Source: an uncultured Fibrobacter sp. (lineage in GTDB: Bacteria; Fibrobacterota; Fibrobacteria; Fibrobacterales; Fibrobacteraceae). Taken from it: a stretch of 64,000 bases of DNA. The notes below the pieces were generated by a model. It was not told where the DNA came from. It worked only from the letters and a program-made list of their open reading frames with translations, and made no database searches. The stretch covers positions 62,001-126,000 of the forward strand of contig NZ_CAMVDO010000001.1 in assembly GCF_947166265.1 (NCBI RefSeq). Reading direction: 5' to 3'. Below, one piece after another: positions 34,216 to 42,387 of this stretch (its first letter is position 1; the number at the start of each line of letters is the position of its first letter). A program made the translations under genes and the position numbers.

Positions 34216-35041
34216 GGCTCCCCTCTTTGATTTTGTCCGTTACCGGGAAAAACTGAAAATTGATTCTACAGACCTGATCCTGGTCCTTGTATTCATTCGC
34301 TATCGAAAGCACCTTCCTGCAGCAGACATCGAGTTCTTTTGCAATCCGAGCACTCGCCTCTTGATTCACGCTGAGCGTCACTCCGGTAAAGTAGCGTTCG
34401 CTTGCCGAATAACGGTCTATGGCGCGGGCGGCCATGTTCGCCATTTCCTTGTGCATGGCACGAATCGCAATGGGCAAGGCTTCCTTCGAACCGATTACGG
34501 TCTGTTCCGTCTGCGAATAGACCTTTTCGCCCTCCTTTTTCAGGAAACCGGCCTTCACCAAGAAATTCAGAACGTCGCGAACCTCCTCGGCGGACACATG
34601 CTCCTTACATTCGTCGGCTATGTCGCGGGGAGTCGCCCCCGGCATCATCGGAATGAGTTCCCTTAGAACCGGATACTTCCAGGATTCATAATACTGAAAC
34701 GCGTCGCCATCGACCACGCGCACCTTGTGCTCCTGCGCAATCCGTTGCATTTCAAGGAGAGCAGCCTTCTTGACGTCATCTTTTTCGGCATTGCAAAAGA
34801 CGACCATTTCACGGAAATAGTCCTCTTCAAAACCGACAAGTCCCATCGCCTTTGCCACATCGCCCACCTTGACCTTGCTGAGCTTACTCTGGCCCATGCA
34901 CACCAGTTTCAAGAAATTCGGCGAAGTAAAACCGGCACTCTTGCAGAACTCACGCCACGAGAACGCACCCAGACGCTTGCGTTCGTCGTAGTAATCCTGC
35001 ATATAGCGGTGATAGTCTTTGTATTCAAGGACCGATTTCAT
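34208..35041 (-). CDS. TIGR02147 family protein (Fibrobacter-type putative regulator)
   Basis: 277 residues from MKSVLEYKDYHRYMQDYYDE, the N-terminus typical of TIGR02147, a family expanded in Fibrobacter succinogenes. Next comes SWREFCKSAGFTSPNFLKLV, helix-turn-helix-like, then KVGDVAKAMGLVGFEEDYF and a winged-helix-like block ending RDVLNFLVKAGFLKKEGEKVY. The frame extends upstream to 35080, but the family start is at 35041. Being first in an operon with two lipoproteins suggests it regulates them; that is inference. Confidence 0.82.
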   Translation of the reverse strand: MKSVLEYKDYHRYMQDYYDERKRLGAFSWREFCKSAGFTSPNFLKLVCMGQSKLSKVKVGDVAKAMGLVGFEEDYFREMVVFCNAEKDDVKKAALLEMQRIAQEHKVRVVDGDAFQYYESWKYPVLRELIPMMPGATPRDIADECKEHVSAEEVRDVLNFLVKAGFLKKEGEKVYSQTEQTVIGSKEALPIAIRAMHKEMANMAARAIDRYSASERYFTGVTLSVNQEASARIAKELDVCCRKVLSIANEYKDQDQVCRINFQFFPVTDKIKEGSHA

Positions 35042-35242
35042 ACCTAGGAATATACCTAATTCGCGTGCTCCAGTCAACAAATTTATTATACAAAAATAAC
35101 ATTTTTAAGCAAAATTACGCAATTTTTATCAATATTTCGCAAATATTTTTCTCATATAATACAAACCGTATAATTAGCCAAAAGGCATTCCCTAAGGAAC
35201 ACCCTTTCATGCATCAGATTTGCACACGGGACTTCGGAGGTC

Positions 35243-36439
35243 TTACTCCGGTACAGCGGAATCTTCTTTCCGCACCACCTTGAAGAAACTTCCCTTAAAC
35301 GAGACTATTTTCGCTCCCGTATTTTCCGGCGCAATCAGGAACTTGTGCGAATCAAACAAACAGATGCATTTCGCAACAGCGCCCATGTTATAGTAATCCA
35401 GGAACAGGGTATCGCCGCTCATCTTTTGCGAAACCATCGCCGTCACTTTACAATAGTCCATTACGTTGTTCACTTCCAGAACAGATTCCCCGCTCGCATA
35501 AGAAGTCAAGGTCGCTTCGGGAAGTTCCACAGGAGCGGCTTTCCTAGAAGCCTCATTTGGCGCGCCAGCCTTAGGTCCATGATCGCCAAGGTCAGCATCA
35601 TTCATGCATGTTCCTAAAACGAACCCGGACTTTTTCAGCTGATTCATTTCGTCCGATTCGTAGGAACCATCCTGCAACTGATAGACAAGATTCTCGCCAC
35701 GATCATACATCAGGAAAGTAGCCCCGGTAAAGTCGCCATCCTTTTCAATCTTAAAGGAGACTCGCGTCTGACAAAGGCAGTTAGTCACCGGCCCGGACTG
35801 ATCCAGCACGGGATCCACGTAAAGCGTATCGCCCCCTGCATAGACATCGATGCGTTCAAAGACAGAAGCGCAAGGCATCATCACCTGTTCCACGACAATC
35901 GTCACGAAACCGTCTTCGCCCACGTATTTCCTTGCAACCGGAAGCGTTTCGGCGGAAACATCGAGCAAATCATTCAGGTCAACTACAAAATCCGAGGAAT
36001 TCTTTCCTGTCGGAGCGGTATTGCTAAGGATTCGCCCGTCATCGAAGTCCTTGTCACATTCAGCAGAAAGATCTTTCGCCTGCTGATGCGGAAGGTTTAC
36101 CGAAGAAGAAGATTTATCTGTCTCGCCGGACTCCGCACTCGAAGAGGAAACGAGAGCCTCCGAAGAATGTCCATGGGATTCACTCGACTTTGGCGATACA
36201 GACGAAGAGGACTTATCTTTTGCACTTGACGAAGATTTATCCTTGATCTTGCAGCAAGTCGTATCTATCGGCATTTCGCTAGAAGACATGCGGTCTTCTG
36301 CGGCGGAGCTTTCCCCACCCACGGCAGAATTATCCGGTCCACTCGACGACGATTCGTCACCACACGCACAGAGCATAAGCGAAAGCGATGCGACAGACAG
36401 AGCGGCTACAACGGAAGCTCCCAAAGATTTCTTTTTCAT
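35243..36439 (-). CDS. Ser-rich lipoprotein, paralog of 32216-33406
   Basis: 398 residues: lipobox LMLCACG, Ser-rich linker containing EMPIDTTCCKIKDKSSSS, then the two-segment body (GGDTLYVDPVLDQ with CLCQTRVSFKI; GDTLFLDYYNMG with CICLFDSHKFLI). The pattern matches the 32216 gene over nearly its full length. It is separated from the TIGR02147 gene by a 200-base AT-rich gap (35042-35242) in which I see no gene. Confidence 0.75.
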   Translation of the reverse strand: MKKKSLGASVVAALSVASLSLMLCACGDESSSSGPDNSAVGGESSAAEDRMSSSEMPIDTTCCKIKDKSSSSAKDKSSSSVSPKSSESHGHSSEALVSSSSAESGETDKSSSSVNLPHQQAKDLSAECDKDFDDGRILSNTAPTGKNSSDFVVDLNDLLDVSAETLPVARKYVGEDGFVTIVVEQVMMPCASVFERIDVYAGGDTLYVDPVLDQSGPVTNCLCQTRVSFKIEKDGDFTGATFLMYDRGENLVYQLQDGSYESDEMNQLKKSGFVLGTCMNDADLGDHGPKAGAPNEASRKAAPVELPEATLTSYASGESVLEVNNVMDYCKVTAMVSQKMSGDTLFLDYYNMGAVAKCICLFDSHKFLIAPENTGAKIVSFKGSFFKVVRKEDSAVPE

Positions 36440-36611
36440 AAATTCCTCCTTTCCTTACAAATCTACACAAAAAAAGTCGCCCCTACAAGCATAATCCTCA
36501 CGAACAGGCATTTTTTCCATCCAAATTAAGGCACGGCTTGCCTACCGCCATACATTTTTTTATCTTTGCTACAAATTAAACACTCTTGGGAAATTTATAA
36601 AGGAGAACAGA

Positions 36612-37253
36612 ATGAAAAAAGCTTTGTTGAGCGCCTCCATGGTGTCCATGGCAATTCTCTCCGGTTGTGGAGACTCCGATACCGAGTCCGTTGCTTCTGC
36701 ACCGATGCCCGACGGAGTCGTCAAGACGGTCGCCGACCTGGGTACCTGCAGCGGTTCCAGCGGCAACGTTATGCAAGTCATCGCGACGGGCAGCTATTAC
36801 CGTTGCGAAGGCGGCGAATGGGTCGAACAGGGCTGGTTTAAGGAAAAGCCGGCCTCGTCCAGCACCGTAACAATCAAGGACGAATCCAGTTCCAGCGCCA
36901 AGAAGAAAGACTTTGACGATTCCAGCGCAAGCACCGCTCCTAAAAGTTCCTCGTCCGAAGAGTTAGAGTCCAGCTCCTCCGAAGAAGAAGAATTGGAATC
37001 CAGCTCCAGCGAAGAGGAAGAAATCGAAAGCTCTTCCTCCGAAGAAGAAGAATTAGAATCCAGCTCCAGCGAAGAAGAGGAAATCGAAAGCTCCTCCTCC
37101 GAAGAAGAAGAATTAGAATCCAGCTCCAGCGAAGAGGAAGAAATCGAAAGTTCCTCCTCCGAAGAAGAAGAACTGGAATCTAGCTCCAGCGAAGAAGAAG
37201 AGGTCATTGGAAGTTCGGATTCTAGCGAGCCGATTCCTGACGAAAACGACTAA
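36612..37253 (+). CDS. Lipoprotein with Ser/Glu tandem repeats
   Basis: 213 residues: signal peptide with lipobox ILSGCG, a short folded part with three Cys (DLGTCSGSSGN, YYRCEGGEWVEQGW; the latter resembles the short GxW segments of FISUMP lipoproteins), then ~80 residues made of alternating EEEELESSSS and EEEEIESSSS units. The GGAG ribosome site supports the start. The tail may be a flexible, highly charged stalk. Confidence 0.8.
   Translation: MKKALLSASMVSMAILSGCGDSDTESVASAPMPDGVVKTVADLGTCSGSSGNVMQVIATGSYYRCEGGEWVEQGWFKEKPASSSTVTIKDESSSSAKKKDFDDSSASTAPKSSSSEELESSSSEEEELESSSSEEEEIESSSSEEEELESSSSEEEEIESSSSEEEELESSSSEEEEIESSSSEEEELESSSSEEEEVIGSSDSSEPIPDEND
36949..37205 (+). repeat. Minisatellite coding for ESSSSEEEE units
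   Basis: About eight units of 30 bases coding for E-E-E-E-[LI]-E-S-S-S-S. The DNA alternates 60-base double units (Leu type, Ile type) that differ only by silent changes such as TCC/AGC. Likely variable in length between strains. Confidence 0.85.
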
Positions 37254-37321
37254 CGGATTCGACTAGAACCACAGGAACGGTTTCCTGCTACACAAGCAAC
37301 AATCCATCTTCTATTGAAAAG

Positions 37322-37348
37322 TCCTGGCAGCTTCGCCAGGATTTTTTT
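37322..37348 (+). terminator. Terminator of the Ser/Glu lipoprotein gene
   Basis: Stem TCCTGGC/GCCAGGA (37322-37328 with 37335-37341), then seven T's. Confidence 0.85.
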
Positions 37349-37392
37349 GTGCATAACAATTCTGGGCATAGCAATTTTGTGTATAACAAGGA

Positions 37393-37419
37393 AAGGCCTC
37401 CGGAATATCCGGAGGCCTT
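37393..37419. terminator. Second hairpin between convergent genes
   Basis: Perfect 11-bp stem AAGGCCTCCGG/CCGGAGGCCTT with a 5-base loop. Probably terminates the minus-strand gene ending at 37448. Confidence 0.65.
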
Positions 37420-37447
37420 CTTGTCTAAGGAGTAAAAATGAGGCTTG

Positions 37448-38734
37448 CTACTTTTCGATCGTGTACTTCACGAATTCTGCGTCTTCGATATCGGCTTCGA
37501 CACCTTCATCGTTGACCGGAAGAACAATGTAGTACAGAGTCGTCACGGACGAGCTGAAGTCATCCAGATCGATCGTGTAGGTCGTATCGGTCGTGTAGGT
37601 GACATAGGAGAAGTCATTCGCCACGTTCGTCTTGCGATAGATGTTGTAGCGATAGACATCTTCCTTAGATTCATTCCAGGAGAGAACGACTTCGTCATCG
37701 TAGAATTCATCCGGTTCGATCTTCAAGCCCTTGACGTTATCGGGCTTTTCGCTGCTAGCGTGCTGACCCACCACGAACGAGGTGCTCACCTTAGAGGAGG
37801 CGCCATCGACAGAGTAAACGGTACCGGTAACGGTGTAGGAGCTACCCTTGGTCCACTTGCCGGAGTAGGGAGAAACAGAGACCGTTCGCTTGTCGGAGCT
37901 CAGCGATACAGAAATCAGCACGTTCCTGCCAGCACTGGTTTCAACACTCCAGTTCGCAGTCGTAACAGAATCGCGTTCGAGTTCGGTTGCATAGGTGAAG
38001 GTGACATCGGAGGTCGTGTCAATTTCGGTAGTGTTGTCAGCAACACGGACCACCTGCTGCGTGCTCTTGGAGAGGTTGATGGATGCCACGTTGACAACAT
38101 CACCGGCCCTAAAGGTTTCGCCGCCAATGAGAATAGCCTCGCCGCCGACATACTTCTTGGAATCGATCTGTTCCTGTCCCACATAAATGGAAACTTCGGT
38201 ACCTTCAGGAAGGTTGTTGAAGGAATATTCACCGCTTTCAGTCGTCTTTTCCGTAAGTTCGGACGGAACGAAAATGTCGGGCAGTTTGGCATAGACGGTC
38301 ACGCCCGAGGCGGCCTTCAGCTTGCCCTTGTCGTCGTGATAAAGAACGATACCCTTAGCCTGCACACCGGCCTTGTACATCGGAACGGTCGCAATGACAT
38401 CGCCCACGCGAGGAACATCGCCCTTACCCTGTTCTTGGAGGGTAACGAAGGCATGAACCGTAGCATAGCCATCCTTGGAAACCTGATAGCTATGGTCGCC
38501 CAGGAGCTGGTCGCTCCACACGGAAAGGCCAAGTTCATCGGAAACAACAGTTTCGTCGTCTACCACGGAATAGACCGTGACGCCAGAAAGGGCTGCACCG
38601 GAATGGTTATCGACCGCCTTGATTGTAATCGTACCCGTATTCTTAGCATCGTCGTTGACATTGGTCACGGTGCTATCACAGGCCACCAGGAATGCCGTTG
38701 CGGCAGCAAAAGAAAATGCATGATAAAAACGCAT
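37448..38734 (-). CDS. Lipoprotein with Ig-like and fibronectin-III-like domains
   Basis: 428 residues from MRFYHAFSFAAATAFLVACD; the start is set by GGAGG and the lipobox FLVACD, although the frame extends to 38773. An N-terminal carboxypeptidase-regulatory-like beta domain (GTITIKAVDNHSGAALSGVT) is followed by a second similar one, a Big-like domain (DTTSDVTFTYATELERDSV) and a C-terminal FN3-like domain (LSWNESKEDVYRYNIYRKT). All are structural modules; a surface or periplasmic scaffold role is likely. No catalytic motif. Confidence 0.78.
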   Translation of the reverse strand: MRFYHAFSFAAATAFLVACDSTVTNVNDDAKNTGTITIKAVDNHSGAALSGVTVYSVVDDETVVSDELGLSVWSDQLLGDHSYQVSKDGYATVHAFVTLQEQGKGDVPRVGDVIATVPMYKAGVQAKGIVLYHDDKGKLKAASGVTVYAKLPDIFVPSELTEKTTESGEYSFNNLPEGTEVSIYVGQEQIDSKKYVGGEAILIGGETFRAGDVVNVASINLSKSTQQVVRVADNTTEIDTTSDVTFTYATELERDSVTTANWSVETSAGRNVLISVSLSSDKRTVSVSPYSGKWTKGSSYTVTGTVYSVDGASSKVSTSFVVGQHASSEKPDNVKGLKIEPDEFYDDEVVLSWNESKEDVYRYNIYRKTNVANDFSYVTYTTDTTYTIDLDDFSSSVTTLYYIVLPVNDEGVEADIEDAEFVKYTIEK

Positions 38735-38796
38735 TTGTCCTCCTACATAAAAAATACGCACAAAATATAACAAACAAAGTACTCCCCGTCAACAAA

Positions 38797-38822
38797 AATC
38801 GCGCCCCGAAAAGGGCGCGATT
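38797..38822 (-). terminator. Terminator of the nrdD-nrdG operon
   Basis: Stem AATCGCGCCC/GGGCGCGATT (38797-38806 with 38813-38822) followed by TTTT on the minus strand. Confidence 0.85.
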
Positions 38823-38847
38823 CCTAGCATTTCTACTTAAAATGGAA

Positions 38848-39417
38848 TCAACAGGTGGCGAACTCCGGAACCAGGTCGGGGCGGGCCTTCATTTCGTCCA
38901 GTTGAATCTGGTGAAGCACTACATGGCCTTCAAGCAGGCTCTGTTGCACATCGATAATGCGCTGGTTGCTGGAGCCCCTGAACTTGAGTTCCAGGGAGCG
39001 CTTTGCCAAGATAAACGGGCCGTCAATCAAAATGTCCGCAAAAGTCAAGAGTTCGAACATTTCGGGACGCTCGTGCGTCAGTTCCATCAGGCGTTCGTAG
39101 GTGTAGCCGGTGAAAATCACCAGGTTCATGCCCCGTTCCTTGATTTCACGCGCCAAAGGGATCAGGGCTGCCGCCTGGTCCATCGGATCACCGCCACTAA
39201 ACGTGATGCCGTCGAGCAACGGGTTTTCCTCGATCATATCGAGGATTTCTTCAATATCAATAAAATGACCCCCGTTAAAATCGTGGGTCTGCGGGTTCTG
39301 GCACCCGGGGCAATTATGGTGACAACCTTGAGTAAAGATTGTCATGCGGATTCCGGGACCGTCCACGAACGATTCGGGTTCGATTCCGGCAATCCGCAAG
39401 CGAGGGTATTCGTCCAT
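38848..39417 (-). CDS. nrdG: Anaerobic ribonucleotide reductase activating protein
   Basis: Radical SAM activase that installs the glycyl radical on class III ribonucleotide reductase. It is 189 residues. The cluster motif C32-x3-C36-x2-C39 (CHHNCPGC) follows FVDGPGIRMTIFTQG, the typical NrdG N-terminus; GITFSGGDPMDQ is the SAM-binding GGE-like motif. It starts 1 base after the stop of the 48-residue glycyl-radical gene, so the two are tightly coupled. Confidence 0.95.
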   Translation of the reverse strand: MDEYPRLRIAGIEPESFVDGPGIRMTIFTQGCHHNCPGCQNPQTHDFNGGHFIDIEEILDMIEENPLLDGITFSGGDPMDQAAALIPLAREIKERGMNLVIFTGYTYERLMELTHERPEMFELLTFADILIDGPFILAKRSLELKFRGSSNQRIIDVQQSLLEGHVVLHQIQLDEMKARPDLVPEFATC

Positions 39418-39418
39418 A

Positions 39419-39565
39419 CTATACGCCGTGCTTCACGCGATCGTTCACTTCGGCACGCTTGGCGTTGTTGAAGCGATCGACGGTACCGACGAGGTAACCC
39501 GTGATGCGGCGGATACGTTCGAATCCAACACCTTCACCATACTTGTTCAGTTCTTTTTCGGACAT
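39419..39565 (-). CDS. Stand-alone glycyl-radical segment of class III ribonucleotide reductase
   Basis: A 48-residue protein: MSEKELNKYGEGVGFERIRR, then ITGYLVGTVDRFNNAKRAEV, ending NDRVKHGV. R20-I-T-G23-Y matches the glycyl-radical signature, and RFNNAKRAE..DRVKH matches the end of normal NrdD proteins. The ATG has a strong AAGGAG site 8 bases upstream. It lies between nrdD (91 bases upstream) and nrdG (1 base downstream). By analogy with GrcA/YfiD for pyruvate formate-lyase, it should bind NrdD and carry the radical at Gly23. A frameshift of nrdD is unlikely given the gap and its own ribosome site. Confidence 0.85.
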   Translation of the reverse strand: MSEKELNKYGEGVGFERIRRITGYLVGTVDRFNNAKRAEVNDRVKHGV

Positions 39566-39656
39566 TGTTGTTTCTCCTTGCTAGAAAATTGTGATTTCGG
39601 ATTTCAGAATTCAGAATTATTTTTCAATTCCGAAATCTGAATTCCGCATTCTAAAC

Positions 39657-41987
39657 TTACCTGATTCCTTTGAATACGGGCATGCCGGGGTACAGCTTGC
39701 GAAGTTCCTCGATCTTTTCGGGAGCAATCGCATGACCTTCGGTACGGCCGCAACGCGGGCAGCAGTCACCGATGACGCCCACGAATCCGCACACCGGGTC
39801 GCGGTCGACCGGGTGGTTAATGGATCCATAACCGATACCGGACTTCGCCATGTGATGCACAATCTTTTCGAATGCATCCAGGTTCTGCGTCGGGTCGCCG
39901 TCAAGTTCGATATAGCTGATGTGACCAGCGTTGGTAAGCGCGTGGTACGGGGCTTCCAGCGAAATCTTCTTGAAAGCGGAAATCTTGTAGTACACCGGAA
40001 TGTGGAAAGAGTTGGTGTAGTAGTCGCGGTCGGTGACGCCCGGGATAATACCGAACTTCTTCTTGTCCATGCGCACGAAACGGCCGGACAGGCCTTCGGC
40101 AGGCGTAGCGAGCAAGCTGAAGTTGAGGCCGAGACGTTCGGATTCCTTGTCGCAGAATTCGCGCATGTGGCCGATAATCTTGAGGCCGAGCTTCTGGGAT
40201 TCTTCGGATTCGCCGTGGTGCTTGCCCGTGAGCATCACCAACGTTTCGGCAAGTCCGATAAAGCCGATCGAAAGCGTACCGTGCTTGATGACTTCGCCCA
40301 CGGTGTCTTCCCAGCCGAGCTTGTCGGAATCAATCCACACGCCCTGTCCCATAAGGAACGGGAAGTTCTTGACCTTGCGGCGGCTCTGGACGGCAAAGCG
40401 TTCCATGAGCTGGTCGCTCACCAGCTGAAGCATGCGGTCGAGTTCCTTGAAGAACAGGTCCACGGACTTCATCTTGATGGCGATACGCGGAAGGTTGATT
40501 GACGTAAAGCTCAGGTTGCCACGGCCGAAGCTGATTTCGCGGGACGGATCGTAGTGGTTACCGATCACGCGGGTACGGCAGCCCATGTAGGCAATTTCGG
40601 TTTCAGGGTGGCCCGGCTTGTAGTACTGCAGGTTGTACGGGGCATCCTGGAAGCTGAAGTTCGGGAACAGACGCTTGGCGCTCACGCGGCAAGACAGCTT
40701 GAACAAATCGTAGTTCGGGTCTTCCGGGTTCAGGTTGATGCCTTCCTTGACGCGGAAAATCTGAATCGGGAAGATAGCCGTTTCACCACCGCCGAGGCCT
40801 TCTTCGGTCGTGAGGAGCAAGTTCTTCATGACCATGCGGGCTTCGGGCTCCGTGCACATACCGTAGTTGATGCTAGAGAACGGAGTCTGGGCACCGGCGC
40901 GGCTATGCATGGAGTTCAGGTTGTGGACGAAAGCTTCCATGGCCTGGAAGGTCGCCTTGTCGGTTTCTTCGTAAGCCATCTTTTCGGCAAACTTCTGGGC
41001 GTTGATCACCACCTCTTCGCCATAAGTCTTGGAAAGTTCACGGGCTTCGGTATCCTGGAACTTTTCGTTCGGCACGAGTGTTGCCACCATGCCCATTTCG
41101 GCCATTTCGGAATGGAGCTTCTTGACGACCGGCAGAATTTCTTCTTCGGTCTTGGAAGTCAGGAGCATAAGAGCCTTAACCATGTTGGCCAAATAGCTCT
41201 TACGGTACGTGATACGCACGCCGTCGGCCATGGCGTAGTCAAAGTTCGGAATGGACTGGCCACCGTGCTGGTCGTTCTGGTTAGACTGGATTGCGATAGC
41301 GGCCAATGCGGCATAGCTACGGATATCCTTGGGTTCACGCAGATGACCGTGACCGGTGTTGAAGCCGTTCTTGAAAAGCTTCTTGAGGTCAATCTGGCAG
41401 CAGGTCATGGTAAGGGAATAGAAATCCAGATCGTGGATATGGATATCGCCTTCCATGTGGGCACGGCTGTGCTCGGGCTTGAGCATCATCATCGTGTAGA
41501 AATGCTTGGCCGATTCGGAACCGTACTTGAGCATGGTGCCCATGGCGGTGTCGCCATCGATGTTCGCGTTTTCACGCTTAAGGTCGGATTCCTTGGCAGA
41601 ACTGAAAGTAATGTCGCGGAGCGTATGCATGAGGCGAGTGTTCACTTCGCGCACGCGGGTACGTTCGGCACGGTACAAGATGTAGCTCTTCGCGGTATCG
41701 GCGTAGCCGCCTTCGGTAAGAGACTTTTCTACAGCATCCTGGATTTCTTCGATTTCGGGAACGGTCTTGCCCTCGGCTTCGAGCCTGCCCACTACATCGG
41801 CAGACACCTTGAGAGCCGTGCTCGTAAGCACGTCATCGCTACCCAACAAATTTAACTGACTTTGGGCGGCCTTGATCTGTTCATCAAGTTCACCCGAGGC
41901 GCGGAAAGCCTTGACAATAGCATCGGCGATTTTTTCAATGTTGAACGGCATCTCACGGCCGTCACGCTTCCTTACAGAAACAATCAT
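39657..41987 (-). CDS. nrdD: Anaerobic ribonucleoside-triphosphate reductase, catalytic part
   Basis: Reduces ribonucleoside triphosphates to deoxy forms in anaerobes. It is 776 residues. An ATP-cone (~1-90, VSVRKRDGREMPFNIEKIADA) is followed by the barrel (HMEGDIHIHDLDFYSLT, QNDQHGGQSIPNFDYAM). The C-terminus has a Cys-rich segment (VCGFVGVIGDCCPRCGRTEG) resembling the Zn site but stops at MPVFKGIR, without the R-V-x-G-Y radical loop normally at the very end. That loop is encoded separately at 39419-39565. From memory it fits the divergent Bdellovibrio-like class III group (TIGR02827). Confidence 0.92.
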   Translation of the reverse strand: MIVSVRKRDGREMPFNIEKIADAIVKAFRASGELDEQIKAAQSQLNLLGSDDVLTSTALKVSADVVGRLEAEGKTVPEIEEIQDAVEKSLTEGGYADTAKSYILYRAERTRVREVNTRLMHTLRDITFSSAKESDLKRENANIDGDTAMGTMLKYGSESAKHFYTMMMLKPEHSRAHMEGDIHIHDLDFYSLTMTCCQIDLKKLFKNGFNTGHGHLREPKDIRSYAALAAIAIQSNQNDQHGGQSIPNFDYAMADGVRITYRKSYLANMVKALMLLTSKTEEEILPVVKKLHSEMAEMGMVATLVPNEKFQDTEARELSKTYGEEVVINAQKFAEKMAYEETDKATFQAMEAFVHNLNSMHSRAGAQTPFSSINYGMCTEPEARMVMKNLLLTTEEGLGGGETAIFPIQIFRVKEGINLNPEDPNYDLFKLSCRVSAKRLFPNFSFQDAPYNLQYYKPGHPETEIAYMGCRTRVIGNHYDPSREISFGRGNLSFTSINLPRIAIKMKSVDLFFKELDRMLQLVSDQLMERFAVQSRRKVKNFPFLMGQGVWIDSDKLGWEDTVGEVIKHGTLSIGFIGLAETLVMLTGKHHGESEESQKLGLKIIGHMREFCDKESERLGLNFSLLATPAEGLSGRFVRMDKKKFGIIPGVTDRDYYTNSFHIPVYYKISAFKKISLEAPYHALTNAGHISYIELDGDPTQNLDAFEKIVHHMAKSGIGYGSINHPVDRDPVCGFVGVIGDCCPRCGRTEGHAIAPEKIEELRKLYPGMPVFKGIR

Positions 41988-42070
41988 CTACCAATCCTTG
42001 AGTCCGGCGGAATCGGCCCCCTGTGGGCAAATTCCGTATCGAACATACAATTTTCTTTCAATTCCATTCT

Positions 42071-42119
42071 TTACTATATCTTGTGCCTTTGAAGCTTTCA
42101 TAAACACAAGATATGGAAA
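42071..42119 (-). promoter_or_regulatory. Candidate NrdR operator pair upstream of nrdD
   Basis: TTACTATATCTTGTGC (42071-42086) and ACACAAGATATGGAAA (42104-42119) match the 16-base NrdR box ACACWATATATWGTGT at 12 and 11 positions. They are 33 bases apart start to start, near the usual three helical turns, and lie 85-130 bases before the nrdD start. The shared core also makes an inverted repeat TATCTTGTG/CACAAGATA. A TATAGT on the minus strand within the first box could be a -10 element. No nrdR gene is in the window. Confidence 0.5.
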
Positions 42120-42260
42120 ACAATATAATAAATGTCTAAGTCAATGGAAGGTATTTTTCGCGATTTTTATCAAATTTAAGTAAAAAATATTTTTACAAAA
42201 AGCAACTTATCAACAATCCGAACAACGGACCCCGGCGATACTTTTGATAAATTCAACGAC

Positions 42261-42296
42261 AAAAAAAGCTAACCCCTTTATTTATAAGCAGTTAGC
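42261..42296 (-). terminator. Terminator of the SIMPL gene
   Basis: Minus strand: GCTAAC ... GTTAGC (42291-42296 with 42269-42274), followed by seven T's. It lies ~90 bases after the stop at 42388. The rest of the 400-base gap 41988-42387 holds only the nrdD promoter region. Confidence 0.7.
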
Positions 42297-42387
42297 AATC
42301 TTGACAAAAACAAATGTTTATCAACAGAAAAATGAAAGTTTTTTGTATGTTACATCTTGACAAAATCAAAAACTTGTTTTAGCACCC

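Noticed and set aside
36949-37205. CRISPR-like array
   Set aside because: The regular repeats are codons of ESSSSEEEE units in an intact lipoprotein frame; there are no spacers.
37445-38770. A 441-codon plus-strand frame across the Ig/FN3-like lipoprotein
   Set aside because: It mirrors the real gene; the minus-strand reading has a lipobox, ribosome site and domain structure.
39565-39657. Frameshift or sequencing error splitting nrdD
   Set aside because: The short gene is 91 bases away, has its own AAGGAG and ATG, and its N-terminal residues are complete; an error would have to add a long AT-rich palindromic stretch as well.
42208-42325. DnaA boxes (TTATCAACA twice) as an origin or DnaA control
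   Set aside because: Only two weak sites in AT-rich DNA without the usual cluster or neighbouring origin genes.
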